DNA from: Asanoa hainanensis
GTDB taxonomy: Bacteria > Actinomycetota > Actinomycetes > Mycobacteriales > Micromonosporaceae
Reading direction: 5' to 3'
NCBI RefSeq assembly: GCF_900188485.1
Contig: NZ_FZPH01000004.1
Coordinates: 520,189 to 584,188 of the forward strand
DNA: 64,000 nt
The position numbers and the translations under genes are program-made. Of this stretch, positions 55,333-64,000 are shown one piece after another (positions within the stretch are counted from its first letter, which is position 1; each line of letters starts with the position of its first letter). Below the pieces are notes generated by a model that saw only the letters and a list, made by a program, of their open reading frames with translations, ran no database searches and was not told the origin of the DNA.

Positions 55333-56919
55333 ATGCAACGCAAACCTGTTCGCGCCGCGCTCGTTGCGGTTCTGGTCGCGGCGGCGACCGTCCTCGTCGC
55401 CGTCGGGCTGACCTCCGGACCGGCGCTCGCCGCCGGCACCGGGACCGGCTACCTGCGGACGAGCGGCAACAAGATCGTCGACAGCACCGGTGCGACCGTG
55501 CGGCTCACCGGCATCAACTGGTTCGGCATGGAGACCGACAACCGGACCTTCCACGGCCTGTGGTCGAGCAACCCGTGGCGCAACCAGGTCGACACGATGG
55601 CCAACCTCGGTTACAACACGCTGCGCATTCCCTATTCCAACGACGCGCTCAAGGCCGGGGCGACCGCTACCGGCATCAACGACTTCGTCAACCCCGACCT
55701 GGTCGGCAACTCACCCCTGCAGATCCTCGACAAGGTCATCGCGTACGCCGGAAGCAAGGGCATGCGGGTGATCCTCGACCGCCACCGGCCGACGAGCGCG
55801 CAGCAGACGGCGCTCTGGTACACGGCCGCGGTGCCGGAGAGCACGTGGATCAGCGACTGGCGGATGCTCGCCCAACGCTATGCCAACAACCCGACCGTCA
55901 TCGGGGCCGACCTGCACAACGAGCCACACGCCGAGGGCACCAACCCGGCCGCGACCGGAGCCTGCTGGGGCTGCGGTGACACCAACCGCGACTGGCGGCT
56001 GGCCGCCGAGCGGGCCGGCAACGCGATCCTCGGCGTGCAGCCCAACTGGTTGATCTTCGTCGAGGGGGTGAGCTGCCCGAGCGGCGGACTGTCCAATGTG
56101 TGGGACGGGGATACCAGCAACGACGAGGACTGCGGCTGGTGGGGCGGCAACCTGAGCAGGGCCGGCCAGTTCCCGGTGCGCCTTTCGGTGGCCAACCGGC
56201 TGGTGTATTCGCCGCACGACTACGCGATCTCCGTCTACCACCAGAGCTGGTTCGACGCGCCGGACTACCCCGCCAACCTGCCGGCGATCTGGGACAAGTA
56301 CTGGGGCTACCTGTTCAAGCAGAACACCGCCCCGATCATGTTGGGCGAGTTCGGCACGACGTTGGCCGATCCCAAGGACCGCGTCTGGCTCACGAACCTG
56401 ATGTCCTATCTGGGCAGTGGGGTCAACGGCATGTCGTTCACCTACTGGTCGTGGAACCCCAACTCCGGTGACACGGGCGGCATCGCCAACGACGACTGGA
56501 CGACCATCAACCAGGCGAAACAGTCGATCATCTCGCCTTATCTGATCGCGCCCACGGGAGGCGGCGGGCCAACCACGGGCCCGACCGGCGGGCCGAGCAC
56601 GCCCCCGGCCCAGGGTGACTGCGACGCCACCTACCGCCAGACCAACGCCTGGCAGGGCGGCTTCCAGGGCGAGCTCACCGTGACCAACCGCGGCACCGCG
56701 CCGGTGAACCCCTGGCGGGTGACCTGGACCTGGCCGTCGGGCGTCACGCTGGGCAGTGGCTGGAACGCCACGGTCACCCAGTCCGGCACGACGATCACGG
56801 CGGCGGCGCCGACGTGGTCCCCGGCGCTCGCACCGGGCGCGTCGGTCACGATCGGCTTCACCGCCAACGGCACGGCGGCCGCACCAGGCGCGCCGGCGCT
56901 CAACGGCGTCGCCTGCTGA
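55333..56919 (+). CDS. Secreted GH5 cellulase with CBM2
   Basis: This 528-residue preprotein has a signal peptide (RAALVAVLVAAATVLVAVGL...ALAAGTG) and a GH5 catalytic domain (about 45-400) with the acid/base in GADLHNEPHAEG and the nucleophile in IMLGEFGTT. A Pro/Thr/Gly linker follows (about 410-428), then a C-terminal family 2 carbohydrate-binding module with bracketing Cys residues (GDCDATYRQTNAWQGGFQGE...GVAC) and surface Trps. It is an endo-1,4-beta-glucanase-type enzyme. ATG 55333 is chosen because GGAG lies nine bases upstream, inside the alternative ATG at 55318. Confidence 0.94.
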   Translation: MQRKPVRAALVAVLVAAATVLVAVGLTSGPALAAGTGTGYLRTSGNKIVDSTGATVRLTGINWFGMETDNRTFHGLWSSNPWRNQVDTMANLGYNTLRIPYSNDALKAGATATGINDFVNPDLVGNSPLQILDKVIAYAGSKGMRVILDRHRPTSAQQTALWYTAAVPESTWISDWRMLAQRYANNPTVIGADLHNEPHAEGTNPAATGACWGCGDTNRDWRLAAERAGNAILGVQPNWLIFVEGVSCPSGGLSNVWDGDTSNDEDCGWWGGNLSRAGQFPVRLSVANRLVYSPHDYAISVYHQSWFDAPDYPANLPAIWDKYWGYLFKQNTAPIMLGEFGTTLADPKDRVWLTNLMSYLGSGVNGMSFTYWSWNPNSGDTGGIANDDWTTINQAKQSIISPYLIAPTGGGGPTTGPTGGPSTPPAQGDCDATYRQTNAWQGGFQGELTVTNRGTAPVNPWRVTWTWPSGVTLGSGWNATVTQSGTTITAAAPTWSPALAPGASVTIGFTANGTAAAPGAPALNGVAC

Positions 56920-56931
56920 AGGAACCGGACC

Positions 56932-56963
56932 GCGGCGGCGGGTAGCCAACGGCCCGCCGCCGC
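56932..56963. terminator. Hairpin between the cellulase and miaB
   Basis: GCGGCGGCGGG and CCCGCCGCCGC arms around a short loop, between the convergent cellulase and miaB genes. Confidence 0.65.
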
Positions 56964-56971
56964 CCGGGCCT

Positions 56972-58459
56972 TCACTGCACCGAGCAGGCCGATTCGGTCG
57001 GCAGCGGCTGGATCGGAGGGCGGCCCACGGACGGCATGCCCAGGCTGACGCCCGGTGTGCGCGGCGCCCGACCGGCCTCGAACGCGTCCCCCGCCCGGGT
57101 GCGCCGGTGCGACAACGGCTCTCCGTCGGCGTTGAGGTGGTGCGGCGCCGCGTAGCTGACCACGGTCTCGACCACGTCGCCCGGCCGGATGCCGTCCAAC
57201 GAACCCGTCGCGAAGTGCACCAGCCGCCCGTCGCGGGCCCGGCCGGACATCCGCCCGGTGCGCTCGTCCTTGCGCCCCTCGCCGACCGCGACCAGCACCT
57301 CGACGCGCGAGCCGACCAGGGCCTGGTTCTCCGCCCAGGTCGTCTCCTCGACGACCTCCATCAGCCGCTCGTAACGCTCCTGGACCACCGCCTTCGGCAC
57401 CTGGTCGTCCATTGTGGCCGCCGGGGTGCCGGGACGCGGCGAGTACTGGAAGGTGAAGGCGGACGAGAACCGGGCCTGCCGCACCACGTCCAGCGTCTGC
57501 GCGAAGTCGGACTCGGTCTCGCCCGGGAAGCCCACGATGATGTCCGTGGTGATCGCCGCATCGGGCATCGCCGCGCGTACCTTGTCGATGATCCCGAGGT
57601 AGCGCTCCTGGCGGTAGGACCGGCGCATCGCCTTCAGGACCGCGTCGGAGCCCGACTGCAGCGGCATGTGCAGCGAGTGGCAGACGTTCGGCGTCTCGGC
57701 CATCGCCGCGATCACGTCGTCGGTGAAGTCCTTTGGGTGCGGGCTGGTGAACCGCACCCGCTCCAGGCCCGAGATCGACCCGCAGGAGCGCAGCAGCTTG
57801 CCGAACGCCAGCCGGTCGCCGAACTCGACCCCGTAGGAGTTGACGTTCTGCCCGAGCAGCGTCACCTCCAGCACACCCTCCGCGACGAGGGCCTCGACCT
57901 CGGCCAGGATCTCCCCCGGCCGCCGGTCCTTCTCGCGGCCGCGCAGCGACGGCACGATGCAGAAGGTGCAGGTGTTGTTGCAGCCGACCGAGATCGAGAC
58001 CCAGCCGGCGTACGTCGACTCGCGCCGGGCCGGCAGCGTCGACGGGAAGACCTCGAGCGACTCGAGGATCTCGACCTCGGCCTCGGCGTTGTGCCGGGCG
58101 CGCTCCAGCATCGTCGGCAGCGAGCCGATGTTGTGGGTGCCGAAGACGACGTCGACCCAGGGCGCCTTCTTGACGATCTCGCCGCGGTCCTTCTGGGCGA
58201 GGCAGCCGCCGACCGCGATCTGCATGTCGGGCCGGCGCATCTTGGTCGGTCGCAGGTGGCCGAGGTTGCCGTAGAGGCGGTTGTCGGCGTTTTCCCGGAC
58301 GGCACAGGTGTTGAAGACCACCACGTCGGCGTCATCAGCCTCGGCGCGGACATAGCCGGCCGCCTCGAGCAGCCCGGAGATCCGCTCGGAGTCGTGCACG
58401 TTCATCTGGCAGCCGTATGTGCGCACCTGGTAGGTGCGAGGGCCCGCTGTAGTAGTCAT
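56972..58459 (-). CDS. miaB: tRNA-2-methylthio-N6-dimethylallyladenosine synthase
   Basis: This 495-residue radical SAM methylthiotransferase has the three N-terminal auxiliary cluster cysteines ([20 protein letters not shown]), the radical SAM motif [30 protein letters not shown] and a C-terminal TRAM domain (about 375-445). It converts i6A37, the MiaA product, to ms2i6A37. A 50-residue Pro/Arg-rich C-terminal tail extends beyond the usual end. ATG 58459 with TAGGGG upstream. It follows a small conserved-looking gene on the same strand. Confidence 0.96.
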   Translation of the reverse strand: MTTTAGPRTYQVRTYGCQMNVHDSERISGLLEAAGYVRAEADDADVVVFNTCAVRENADNRLYGNLGHLRPTKMRRPDMQIAVGGCLAQKDRGEIVKKAPWVDVVFGTHNIGSLPTMLERARHNAEAEVEILESLEVFPSTLPARRESTYAGWVSISVGCNNTCTFCIVPSLRGREKDRRPGEILAEVEALVAEGVLEVTLLGQNVNSYGVEFGDRLAFGKLLRSCGSISGLERVRFTSPHPKDFTDDVIAAMAETPNVCHSLHMPLQSGSDAVLKAMRRSYRQERYLGIIDKVRAAMPDAAITTDIIVGFPGETESDFAQTLDVVRQARFSSAFTFQYSPRPGTPAATMDDQVPKAVVQERYERLMEVVEETTWAENQALVGSRVEVLVAVGEGRKDERTGRMSGRARDGRLVHFATGSLDGIRPGDVVETVVSYAAPHHLNADGEPLSHRRTRAGDAFEAGRAPRTPGVSLGMPSVGRPPIQPLPTESACSVQ

Positions 58460-58488
58460 GACCCCTACAGGGTAGCCGCCGGGAAAGC

Positions 58489-58989
58489 TCAGGCGGCCAG
58501 CCCCGGGACCACCCGGTCGGGGGTCCACCGCGACTGCTGGCACGGCACCCGCTGGCGGAGGCACCACGGGTCGTGACCCGTGCACGGCCGCAGGTTGGAC
58601 CGCGCCTCACCGTCGTCGGTCTCGACCACGTCCACGTGTACGGGTCGCAGCGTGCCGTCGGTGGTCGCCAGCACGTGCCGGTCGGGGATCAGGGTGTCGT
58701 CGGCCAGCAGCACCCGGCGCCGCAGCAGGGCCGCCACCTCGGCCGCGGCGGCCGGCTCGGCCACCTCGAACGGCGGCGCGTAGCAGTCGATGCCGACGGG
58801 AAACTCGCCGACGCCGAGCCACACGTCGCAGAGCACCGCGTCACCCGGTGGGTCGTCGTCACCCAATGGAACGACGGCACAACCGGTGACGACACTTAGT
58901 GCGCGCATGACCACGGAAGGTGTCAGGGGCTCTTCCGCGTGCCAGTTCCACATCGCGGAGCCCGTCGCAGGGACCGGAGGGATCGCCAT
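58489..58989 (-). CDS. Hypothetical protein
   Basis: This 166-residue protein has no recognised family. It is soluble and acidic in the N-terminal half ([28 protein letters not shown]) with a Cys-containing C-terminus ([21 protein letters not shown]). Codon use matches the neighbours. It lies 29 bp upstream of miaB on the same strand and might be co-transcribed. ATG 58989 is the first in-frame start. Confidence 0.6.
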   Translation of the reverse strand: MAIPPVPATGSAMWNWHAEEPLTPSVVMRALSVVTGCAVVPLGDDDPPGDAVLCDVWLGVGEFPVGIDCYAPPFEVAEPAAAAEVAALLRRRVLLADDTLIPDRHVLATTDGTLRPVHVDVVETDDGEARSNLRPCTGHDPWCLRQRVPCQQSRWTPDRVVPGLAA

Positions 58990-59109
58990 ACCAATGATCG
59001 TGCCTGCCTGTGGGCGTGCCCGTCTGCCGCGTTACCGCTCCGTGACCGTTCGAGACCCGTCCTGGCACATCGTCACCCTTAGAGTGGCTGCATCCAGAGG
59101 GAGGGGTCG

Positions 59110-59868
59110 ATGGTCGCGAGTACCACGTCGCAGGAGCCGCTGATCGTGCTCGACAAGGTCAACAAGTTCTTCGGCGACCTGCACGTTCTACGCGACGTCG
59201 ACCTGTCGGTCGGTCGTGGCGAAGTCGTTGTCGTGATCGGACCGTCCGGTTCGGGCAAGTCGACCCTCTGCCGCGCGATCAACCGGCTGGAGACGATCAA
59301 CTCCGGTCAGATCACGTTCGACGGCAACACGCTGCCCGCCGAGGGTCGCGCACTGGCGCGGCTCCGCAGCGACGTTGGCATGGTGTTCCAGTCGTTCAAC
59401 CTCTTCGCACACAAGACGATCCTGCAGAACGTGACCCTGGGTCCGATCAAGGTACGCAAGGAAAAGCCGGAAGAGGCCCGCAAGCGCGGGCTCGCGCTGC
59501 TCGAACGGGTCGGCATCGCCAACCAGGCCGACAAATACCCGGCCCAGCTCTCCGGCGGCCAGCAGCAGCGCGCGGCGATCGCGCGAGCGCTGGCGATGCA
59601 GCCCAAGGCGATGCTCTTCGACGAGCCGACCAGCGCCCTCGACCCCGAGATGGTGGGCGAGGTCCTCGACGTCATGACGTCCCTCGCCCGTGAGGGCATG
59701 ACGATGGTCGTGGTCACCCATGAGATGGGTTTCGCGCGGCATGCGGCCAACCGCGTGGTATTCATGGCCGACGGTCAGCTCGTCGAGCAGGCCGAACCTG
59801 GCGAGTTCTTCGCCAACCCGCGCAGTGACCGGGCCAAGGACTTTCTCTCAAAGATCCTTACGCACTGA
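59110..59868 (+). CDS. gluA: Glutamate ABC transporter ATP-binding protein
   Basis: This 252-residue ABC ATPase of the polar amino acid (GlnQ/GluA) type has Walker [11 protein letters not shown]-loop [12 protein letters not shown], signature LSGGQQQR, Walker B AMLFDEP, D-loop SALDPE and the switch His in VTHEMG. It powers glutamate import by GluBCD encoded downstream. Start ATG 59110. The order A-B-C-D matches the Corynebacterium/Streptomyces gluABCD operon. Confidence 0.95.
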   Translation: MVASTTSQEPLIVLDKVNKFFGDLHVLRDVDLSVGRGEVVVVIGPSGSGKSTLCRAINRLETINSGQITFDGNTLPAEGRALARLRSDVGMVFQSFNLFAHKTILQNVTLGPIKVRKEKPEEARKRGLALLERVGIANQADKYPAQLSGGQQQRAAIARALAMQPKAMLFDEPTSALDPEMVGEVLDVMTSLAREGMTMVVVTHEMGFARHAANRVVFMADGQLVEQAEPGEFFANPRSDRAKDFLSKILTH

Positions 59869-59956
59869 TCTCACCCGTTCTTTCGACTCACGATCCTGCA
59901 CACCAAGGGATCCGGCCGCACCGGCGCCGGGTCTCCTTCACGAGAAGGAGAAGTAC

Positions 59957-60841
59957 ATGCGGATGACGCGCGTTGCGGCCACCGCCGCGGCCGCCGTGCT
60001 CGCGCTGACGATGGCAGCCTGTGGCAGCGACGACGGCAGTGGCACGGGTACGGGCACGGGCAGTGGCACCGGATCGGGCAACACCGCGACCGGCGTCGTC
60101 GGTAAGGCGGCGTCCGGCTCGCTGAAGATCGGCGTCAAGGCCGACCAGCCGGGTCTCGGCCTGCAGACCGGCACCGCCTACGAGGGCTTCGACATCGAGA
60201 TGGCGAAGATCATCGCCAAGGGTCTCGGCATGCAGGAGTCCGGCATCCAGTACGTGACCACGGTGTCGGCCAACCGCGAGCCCTACATCCAGCAGGGCAC
60301 CGTCGACCTGGTGATCGCGACCTACACGATCAACGACGAGCGCAAGACGAAGGTCAACTTCGCCGGGCCGTACTTCATGGCCGGTCAGGACCTGCTCGTG
60401 CCGGCCGCCTCGACGATCACCGCGCCGGAGCAGCTCGCCGGCAAGAAGGTCTGCTCGGTGACCGGCTCGACCCCGGCGAAGCGGATCCAGGAGAACTACA
60501 AGGACGCTCAGCTGCAGCTCTTCGACTCGTACTCGAAGTGCATCACGGCCCTGGCCGGCAACCAGGTCGACGCCGTGACCACCGACGACATCATCCTCGC
60601 GGGCTACGCGTCGCAGTCGCAGTACGCCGGCAAGTTCAAGGTCGTCGGCAAGCCCTTCTCCGAGGAGCCCTACGGCATCGGCCTCAAGAAAGACGACAAG
60701 GCGAGCTGCGACAAGATCAACGAGATCCTGAAGGCGGCCGCGACCGACGGCTCCTACAAGGCGGCGTGGGACAAGACCCTGGGCGCCAGCGGCAAGGCCG
60801 CGCCGGAGCTCGACGTCAGCAAGCTGACCAACTGCGCCTGA
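59957..60841 (+). CDS. gluB: Glutamate ABC transporter substrate-binding lipoprotein
   Basis: This 294-residue SBP_bac_3 protein has a signal peptide with lipobox TMAAC, then a Gly/Thr/Ser tether (GSGTGTGTGSGTGSG) and the binding domain (KIGVKADQPGLGL, YEGFDIEMAKIIAKGL, TYTINDERKTKVNFAGPYF, EEPYGIGLKKDD). It captures glutamate outside the membrane. ATG 59957 follows AAGGAG. A strong hairpin after its stop may raise its mRNA level above that of the permeases. Confidence 0.94.
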   Translation: MRMTRVAATAAAAVLALTMAACGSDDGSGTGTGTGSGTGSGNTATGVVGKAASGSLKIGVKADQPGLGLQTGTAYEGFDIEMAKIIAKGLGMQESGIQYVTTVSANREPYIQQGTVDLVIATYTINDERKTKVNFAGPYFMAGQDLLVPAASTITAPEQLAGKKVCSVTGSTPAKRIQENYKDAQLQLFDSYSKCITALAGNQVDAVTTDDIILAGYASQSQYAGKFKVVGKPFSEEPYGIGLKKDDKASCDKINEILKAAATDGSYKAAWDKTLGASGKAAPELDVSKLTNCA

Positions 60842-60853
60842 CGCGCGACGCGC

Positions 60854-60883
60854 GGGGCCGGCGGCGGACACGCCGCCGGCCCC
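60854..60883. promoter_or_regulatory. Intra-operon hairpin between gluB and gluC
   Basis: GGGGCCGGCGGCG and CGCCGCCGGCCCC form a perfect 13-bp stem with a 4-base loop, 13 bases past the gluB stop and 38 bases before gluC. Such hairpins in SBP transporter operons stabilise or partially terminate the message to favour the binding protein. Confidence 0.7.
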
Positions 60884-60921
60884 GTACGCGGTAACAAGCC
60901 AGATAGAGGGAGGAGCGGGGC

Positions 60922-61596
60922 GTGCCCGTGTTCAGCGATCCCGCCAACTTCGACATGTACGTGTCGGGGTTCATGTGGATCCTCAAGATGACCGGGGTGT
61001 CGGCGGTGCTGGCCCTGGTCCTCGGCGTACTGCTCGCCGCGATGCGGGTCTCGCCCGTGCCGGTGCTGCGCTGGTTCGGCGCCGCGTGGGTCAACATCTT
61101 CCGCAACACCCCACTCACCCTGATCGTCTTCTTCTGCTACTTCGGCCTGTACGCGACGCTGAGCGTCTCGTTGAGTGACGACATCGACCTCAACAACTTC
61201 TGGCTCGGCGTGGTCGGCCTCTCGGTCTACACGGCCGCGTTCGTGTGCGAGGCGCTGCGCTCGGGCATCAACACGGTGCCCGCCGGCCAGGCCGAGGCGG
61301 CGCGGGCCATCGGACTGACGTTCGCGCAGACGCTGCGGATCGTGGTGCTGCCCCAGGCCGGCCGCGCGGTGATCGCGCCGCTGGGGAGCGTCCTGATCGC
61401 GCTCTGCAAGAACACCACCATCGTCGGCACGATCGGCCTGCTGGAAGCCAGCAACATCATGAAGCAGCTGATCAACGACAATGGTGACCAGGTCATCCTG
61501 ATCTTCTTGGTCTTCGCCGGCACGTTCGCTGCCGTCCTGATTCCCGTCGGCTACCTGTTCGGCTGGCTGGCCAACCGACTGGCGGTGAAGCGGTGA
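60922..61596 (+). CDS. gluC: Glutamate ABC transporter permease
   Basis: This 224-residue HisM-type permease has about five membrane segments and the coupling-helix EAA motif (EALRSGINTVPAGQAEAARAIGLTFAQTLRIVVLP). GTG 60922 with GGGAGGAG upstream. It forms the membrane channel with GluD; their genes overlap by 4 bp (GTGA). Confidence 0.93.
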   Translation: MPVFSDPANFDMYVSGFMWILKMTGVSAVLALVLGVLLAAMRVSPVPVLRWFGAAWVNIFRNTPLTLIVFFCYFGLYATLSVSLSDDIDLNNFWLGVVGLSVYTAAFVCEALRSGINTVPAGQAEAARAIGLTFAQTLRIVVLPQAGRAVIAPLGSVLIALCKNTTIVGTIGLLEASNIMKQLINDNGDQVILIFLVFAGTFAAVLIPVGYLFGWLANRLAVKR

Positions 61597-62453
61597 GCGG
61601 CAACCCGGTTCTCTACGACCACCCCGGCCCACGGGCGCGGGTACGCAACGCGGTCCTGACCGTCGTCTTCGGCGCGCTGATCCTCGCGGTGCTCTACTGG
61701 ATCTACCGCAAGTTCGACGAGAAGGGCCAGTTCGCGGCGGTCCTCTGGGAGCCCTTCCTCAAGGGCGCCACGTGGAACAACTTCATCATCCCGGGCATCG
61801 AGGGCACGCTGAAGGCGGCCGCGACGGCGATGGTGTTCGCCCTGGCGTTCGGCCTGATCTTTTCCGTCGGCCGCCTCTCGGACCACCGCTGGATCAGCGT
61901 CCCGGCCGGCATCGTGGTCGAGTTCTTCCGTGCGGTCCCGCTGCTCCTGATGATCTTCTTCATCTCCTACGGCGTGCCGTTCCTGATCCAGTCCTCGGTC
62001 CCGCCGTTCTGGTCGGTGGTCATCGGGCTGACGCTCTACAACGGCTCGGTGCTGGCGGAGGCGTTCCGCGCCGGCGTACACGCGGTGCCGAAGGGCCAGT
62101 CGGAAGCGGCGTACGCGGTCGGCATGCGCAAGAGCCTCGTGATGCAGCACATCCTGGTTCCCCAGGCGGCCCGCGCGATGCTGCCGGTGATCATCAGCCA
62201 GCTCGTGGTGCTGCTGAAGGACACGGCGTTGGGCTACATCGTGTCGTACCCGGAGCTGCTCCAGCTCGGCGTCAACGTGCTGTCGGCCAACTTCGGCAAC
62301 GTGGTCCAGGCGGCGATCGTGGTCGCGGCCATCTACATCGTGGTCAACTTCGGCCTGACCAGCCTGGCCAGCTGGATCGAGCGCCGCAGCAAGCGTCGCG
62401 GCACCAAGACCCAGCCCGTGGGTCCACTCGTGGACGGCGGCGCCGGAGCATAG
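61593..62453 (+). CDS. gluD: Glutamate ABC transporter permease
   Basis: This 286-residue permease has a cytoplasmic N-terminus (about 25 residues), about five membrane segments and an EAA motif (EAFRAGVHAVPKGQSEAAYAVGMRKSLVMQHILVP). GTG 61593 overlaps gluC. It ends the operon and converges on the isochorismatase-like gene one base away. Confidence 0.93.
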   Translation: MSGNPVLYDHPGPRARVRNAVLTVVFGALILAVLYWIYRKFDEKGQFAAVLWEPFLKGATWNNFIIPGIEGTLKAAATAMVFALAFGLIFSVGRLSDHRWISVPAGIVVEFFRAVPLLLMIFFISYGVPFLIQSSVPPFWSVVIGLTLYNGSVLAEAFRAGVHAVPKGQSEAAYAVGMRKSLVMQHILVPQAARAMLPVIISQLVVLLKDTALGYIVSYPELLQLGVNVLSANFGNVVQAAIVVAAIYIVVNFGLTSLASWIERRSKRRGTKTQPVGPLVDGGAGA

Positions 62454-62454
62454 G

Positions 62455-62991
62455 TCAGGCCTTGACCAGGTCCACGACCTCGTCTGTGGCACGCACGTCG
62501 CCGAATGTCCGGTAGACCGTGTGCAGCGCGGCGTTGTGGTCCTGGTCGCGGTTGGCGGCGTTGGCGTCGGCGACGAACACGACCCGGTAGCCGAGCGTGC
62601 TGGCATCGCGCGCCGACGACTGGCAGCGGACGTTGGTCCACGTCCCGGTGATCACCACGGTGTCGACGCCGCGGGCAATGAGCAGCTCGGGCAGCGGGCA
62701 CCGGCCGGGAAAGAAGGCACTGCGCGCCGTCTTCTCCACGACCAGGTCGGCGGCGTCGACGTCGAACTCGTGCCAGAGCCCCTCGCTGCCGCTGCGCGCG
62801 TAGCGGGCGGCCACCTCGGGCCCGAAGAACTCCTCGTCGACGGGTGCCGGCTCGACGAAACCGGGCAACACCCACGCGACCGTCCCGCCGGCGGCCCGCA
62901 GGACGGTAGCGAGCCGCACGATGTTCGGCACGATCCCGAAGGTGTACGCGTTCTCGCGCACAAAGAACGGCACCATGTCGACGACAACCAA
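62455..62991 (-). CDS. Isochorismatase-family cysteine hydrolase
   Basis: This about 178-residue cysteine hydrolase has the catalytic triad Asp in VVVDMVPFF, Lys in VVEKTARSAFF and Cys in GTWTNVRCQSSARDAS. Family members hydrolyse isochorismate, nicotinamide, N-carbamoylsarcosine or similar amides; the substrate is open. The start is uncertain: no ATG or GTG precedes the conserved first strand, and TTG 62991 (LVVVDMVPFF) is the best in-frame start. The upstream frame (HAYVGLDAVRIV) remains open, so the true start may lie further up or the 5' end may be damaged. Confidence 0.75.
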   Translation of the reverse strand: MVVVDMVPFFVRENAYTFGIVPNIVRLATVLRAAGGTVAWVLPGFVEPAPVDEEFFGPEVAARYARSGSEGLWHEFDVDAADLVVEKTARSAFFPGRCPLPELLIARGVDTVVITGTWTNVRCQSSARDASTLGYRVVFVADANAANRDQDHNAALHTVYRTFGDVRATDEVVDLVKA

Positions 62992-63140
62992 TACGATACG
63001 AACGGCGTCGAGGCCGACGTAGGCATGCCGGCGGCCGCGGCGGCGTTCGTGCCGCTCGTACTCGCGCTCCTCGACCCGCCACGCGGGGCACCCTGCGCTC
63101 CATGCCGCGAAGCTACCGGCGTTCGGGCCGTCGCGGTGGG

Positions 63141-63521
63141 TCAGAGGGGGTTGAGGCGGGCCTTGAGCAGGCAGAACTCGTTGCCTTCGGGGTCGGCCAG
63201 GACGTGCCACGGCTCTTCGCCGGTCTGGCCGACGTCGGCCGGGCGCGCGCCTAGCTTCAGTAGGCGTTCGAGCTCGGCTTCCTGGTCGCGGTCGGTGGCG
63301 TTGATGTCGATGTGCAGTCGCGACTTCGCGTTCGCCGGCTCGTCCTCGCGGCTGAGGATGATCGTCGGCTGCGGACCTCCGGCGCCTTGCCGCGGGCCGA
63401 TCTCCAGCGAGCCGTCGGCCTCGCGGTCGAGCACGACGAAGTCCAAGACCTCGCACCAGAAGCGCGCCAGCACCTCAGGATCGCGGCAACTGAGCACGAG
63501 CTCACTGATCCGAGCCGCCAT
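63141..63521 (-). CDS. VOC (glyoxalase/bleomycin-resistance fold) protein
   Basis: This 126-residue VOC-superfamily protein has ARISELVLSCRDPEVLARFW...LDFVVLD, RLHIDINATDRDQEAELERL and WHVLADPEGNEFCLL. The His/Glu metal ligands are partly conserved (LHIDI, GNEF). This actinobacterial subgroup (glyoxalase-like domain) is of unknown substrate. ATG 63521 is favoured over an upstream start at 63539. Confidence 0.88.
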   Translation of the reverse strand: MAARISELVLSCRDPEVLARFWCEVLDFVVLDREADGSLEIGPRQGAGGPQPTIILSREDEPANAKSRLHIDINATDRDQEAELERLLKLGARPADVGQTGEEPWHVLADPEGNEFCLLKARLNPL

Positions 63522-63639
63522 CACAAAACCTGCTCTCACTCCGGAAACATCGGCGACGGTACCCCGAGAGTCCGAACCCGAGCGAGACGATTCCGCACCA
63601 CGCCGGGTGGGCTTTGTGCTGGTTTTGGGTTGAGAGTGC

Positions 63640-63700
63640 GTCCCGCGGACCTGGCAGGGCGAGGGCCGATCCTGCCCTCGCCCGGTCTCCGGCGGGAGTG
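63640..63700. repeat. Dispersed intergenic repeat, family A (reverse orientation)
   Basis: GCGGACCTGGCAGG, a GGGCGAGG...CCTCGCCC hairpin and CTCCGGCGGGAG form the reverse complement of the 53750-53850 copy, here with a different hairpin core. Confidence 0.6.
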
Positions 63701-63707
63701 TCCTGTG

Positions 63708-64000
63708 TCAACCCTCGGGTTGTTGATCTTGGTGGAGGAGGGTTTGGAGGGCGCGGTGTCGGTTCGGGTCGTAGGGGGTGTTGGTGGTCCAGCATTTCCA
63801 GATCACGGCGAGCCAGGCGCGGGCGAGGATTCTGACGGCGTGGGGGTGGCGGTGGCCGCGGGCGCGGGCGTGGTTGTAGAGGTGCGCGGCCCAGGGGTTG
63901 GTGTGGCGGGAGTCGGCGGCGAAGTCGCAGACCGCGCCGCGGAGTTGTTTGTCGACCGCCCAGCGGAACGTGACCACGCGGACCTGTCCTGATTGGCGGG
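63708..64000 (-). mobile_element. IS110-type transposase, C-terminal part, cut by the window edge
   Basis: The last about 97 residues of a transposase run off the right edge. RQSGQVRVVTFRWAVDKQL, FAADSRHTNPWAAHLYNHAR, HPHAVRILARAWLAVIW and YDPNRHRALQ match the C-terminal (Tnp_20) domain end of IS110-family DEDD transposases. The end is intact with a stop at 63708. The rest of the element and its left boundary are outside the window, so completeness cannot be judged. Confidence 0.85.

Overview
The window is high-G+C actinobacterial chromosome, most probably from the Micromonosporaceae. I infer this from very GC-rich codon third positions, frequent GTG/TTG starts, two primary-type sigma factors, a class II (B12) ribonucleotide reductase with NrdR, actinobacteria-specific small proteins (DUF4193, DUF3099, DUF3039, DUF7455 and DUF5522 types), a consensus actinobacterial SOS box and a gluABCD-type glutamate uptake operon. 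Gene order is that of the conserved sigA / sigB / nrdJ-nrdR-lexA-hflX / dapF-miaA-miaB chromosomal core, with accessory genes in the gaps. No rRNA, tRNA or CRISPR array was seen.

Layout. 0.1-5.7 kb: DUF4193, a LytR_C membrane protein, an inositol-monophosphatase-like enzyme, the principal sigma factor, DUF3099, a BrnT/BrnA-like toxin-antitoxin pair and a coupled SDR. 6.2-9 kb: pseudouridine catabolism (psuK-psuG), DUF3039 and a TRIC-type channel. 9-14.9 kb: repeat-rich DNA, a DEAD/DEAH helicase, DUF7455, an HhH-GPD protein, a methyltransferase-PadR pair and a cupin. 15-21.7 kb: secreted M28 peptidase, Fic protein, DUF7059 methyltransferase, dtd, Spo0M and a second sigma factor. 21.9-29 kb: a Pat-type GNAT/acyl-CoA-synthetase and an AcuC-type deacetylase, separated by a lower-GC four-gene block (HIT protein, methyltransferase, frameshifted prenyltransferase-repeat membrane protein, nucleoside 2-deoxyribosyltransferase-like protein). 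29-36.9 kb: rhodanese, DtxR/IdeR, a lipoprotein, a 1-kb composite repeat field, LhgO, small proteins, LysR and SDR. 37-46.5 kb: nrdJ-nrdR with a DnaA-box cluster upstream, a LysM protein and lexA sharing SOS boxes, a Gly/Tyr-repeat membrane protein and hflX. 46.6-58.5 kb: malic enzyme, repeats, dapF (carrying a ten-fold internal repeat), miaA, a dioxygenase-like protein, DUF349, DUF4262, GH5 cellulase and miaB. 59-64 kb: glutamate ABC transporter, isochorismatase-like and VOC proteins, and the 3' end of an IS110-type transposase.

Connections. NrdR, DnaA and LexA signals meet around the nrd/lexA region, tying dNTP supply, replication initiation and damage response together. Pat and AcuC are natural partners in reversible lysine acetylation. 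The most unusual features are (i) a diaminopimelate epimerase that keeps both catalytic cysteines but carries about 135 extra residues of a GHIAVD-type 15-residue repeat, (ii) the HIT/methyltransferase/prenyltransferase-repeat/NDT block, and (iii) an exceptional density of minisatellites (periods 15, 26, 27, about 44, 45, about 51 and 52 bp) plus at least two dispersed intergenic repeat families.
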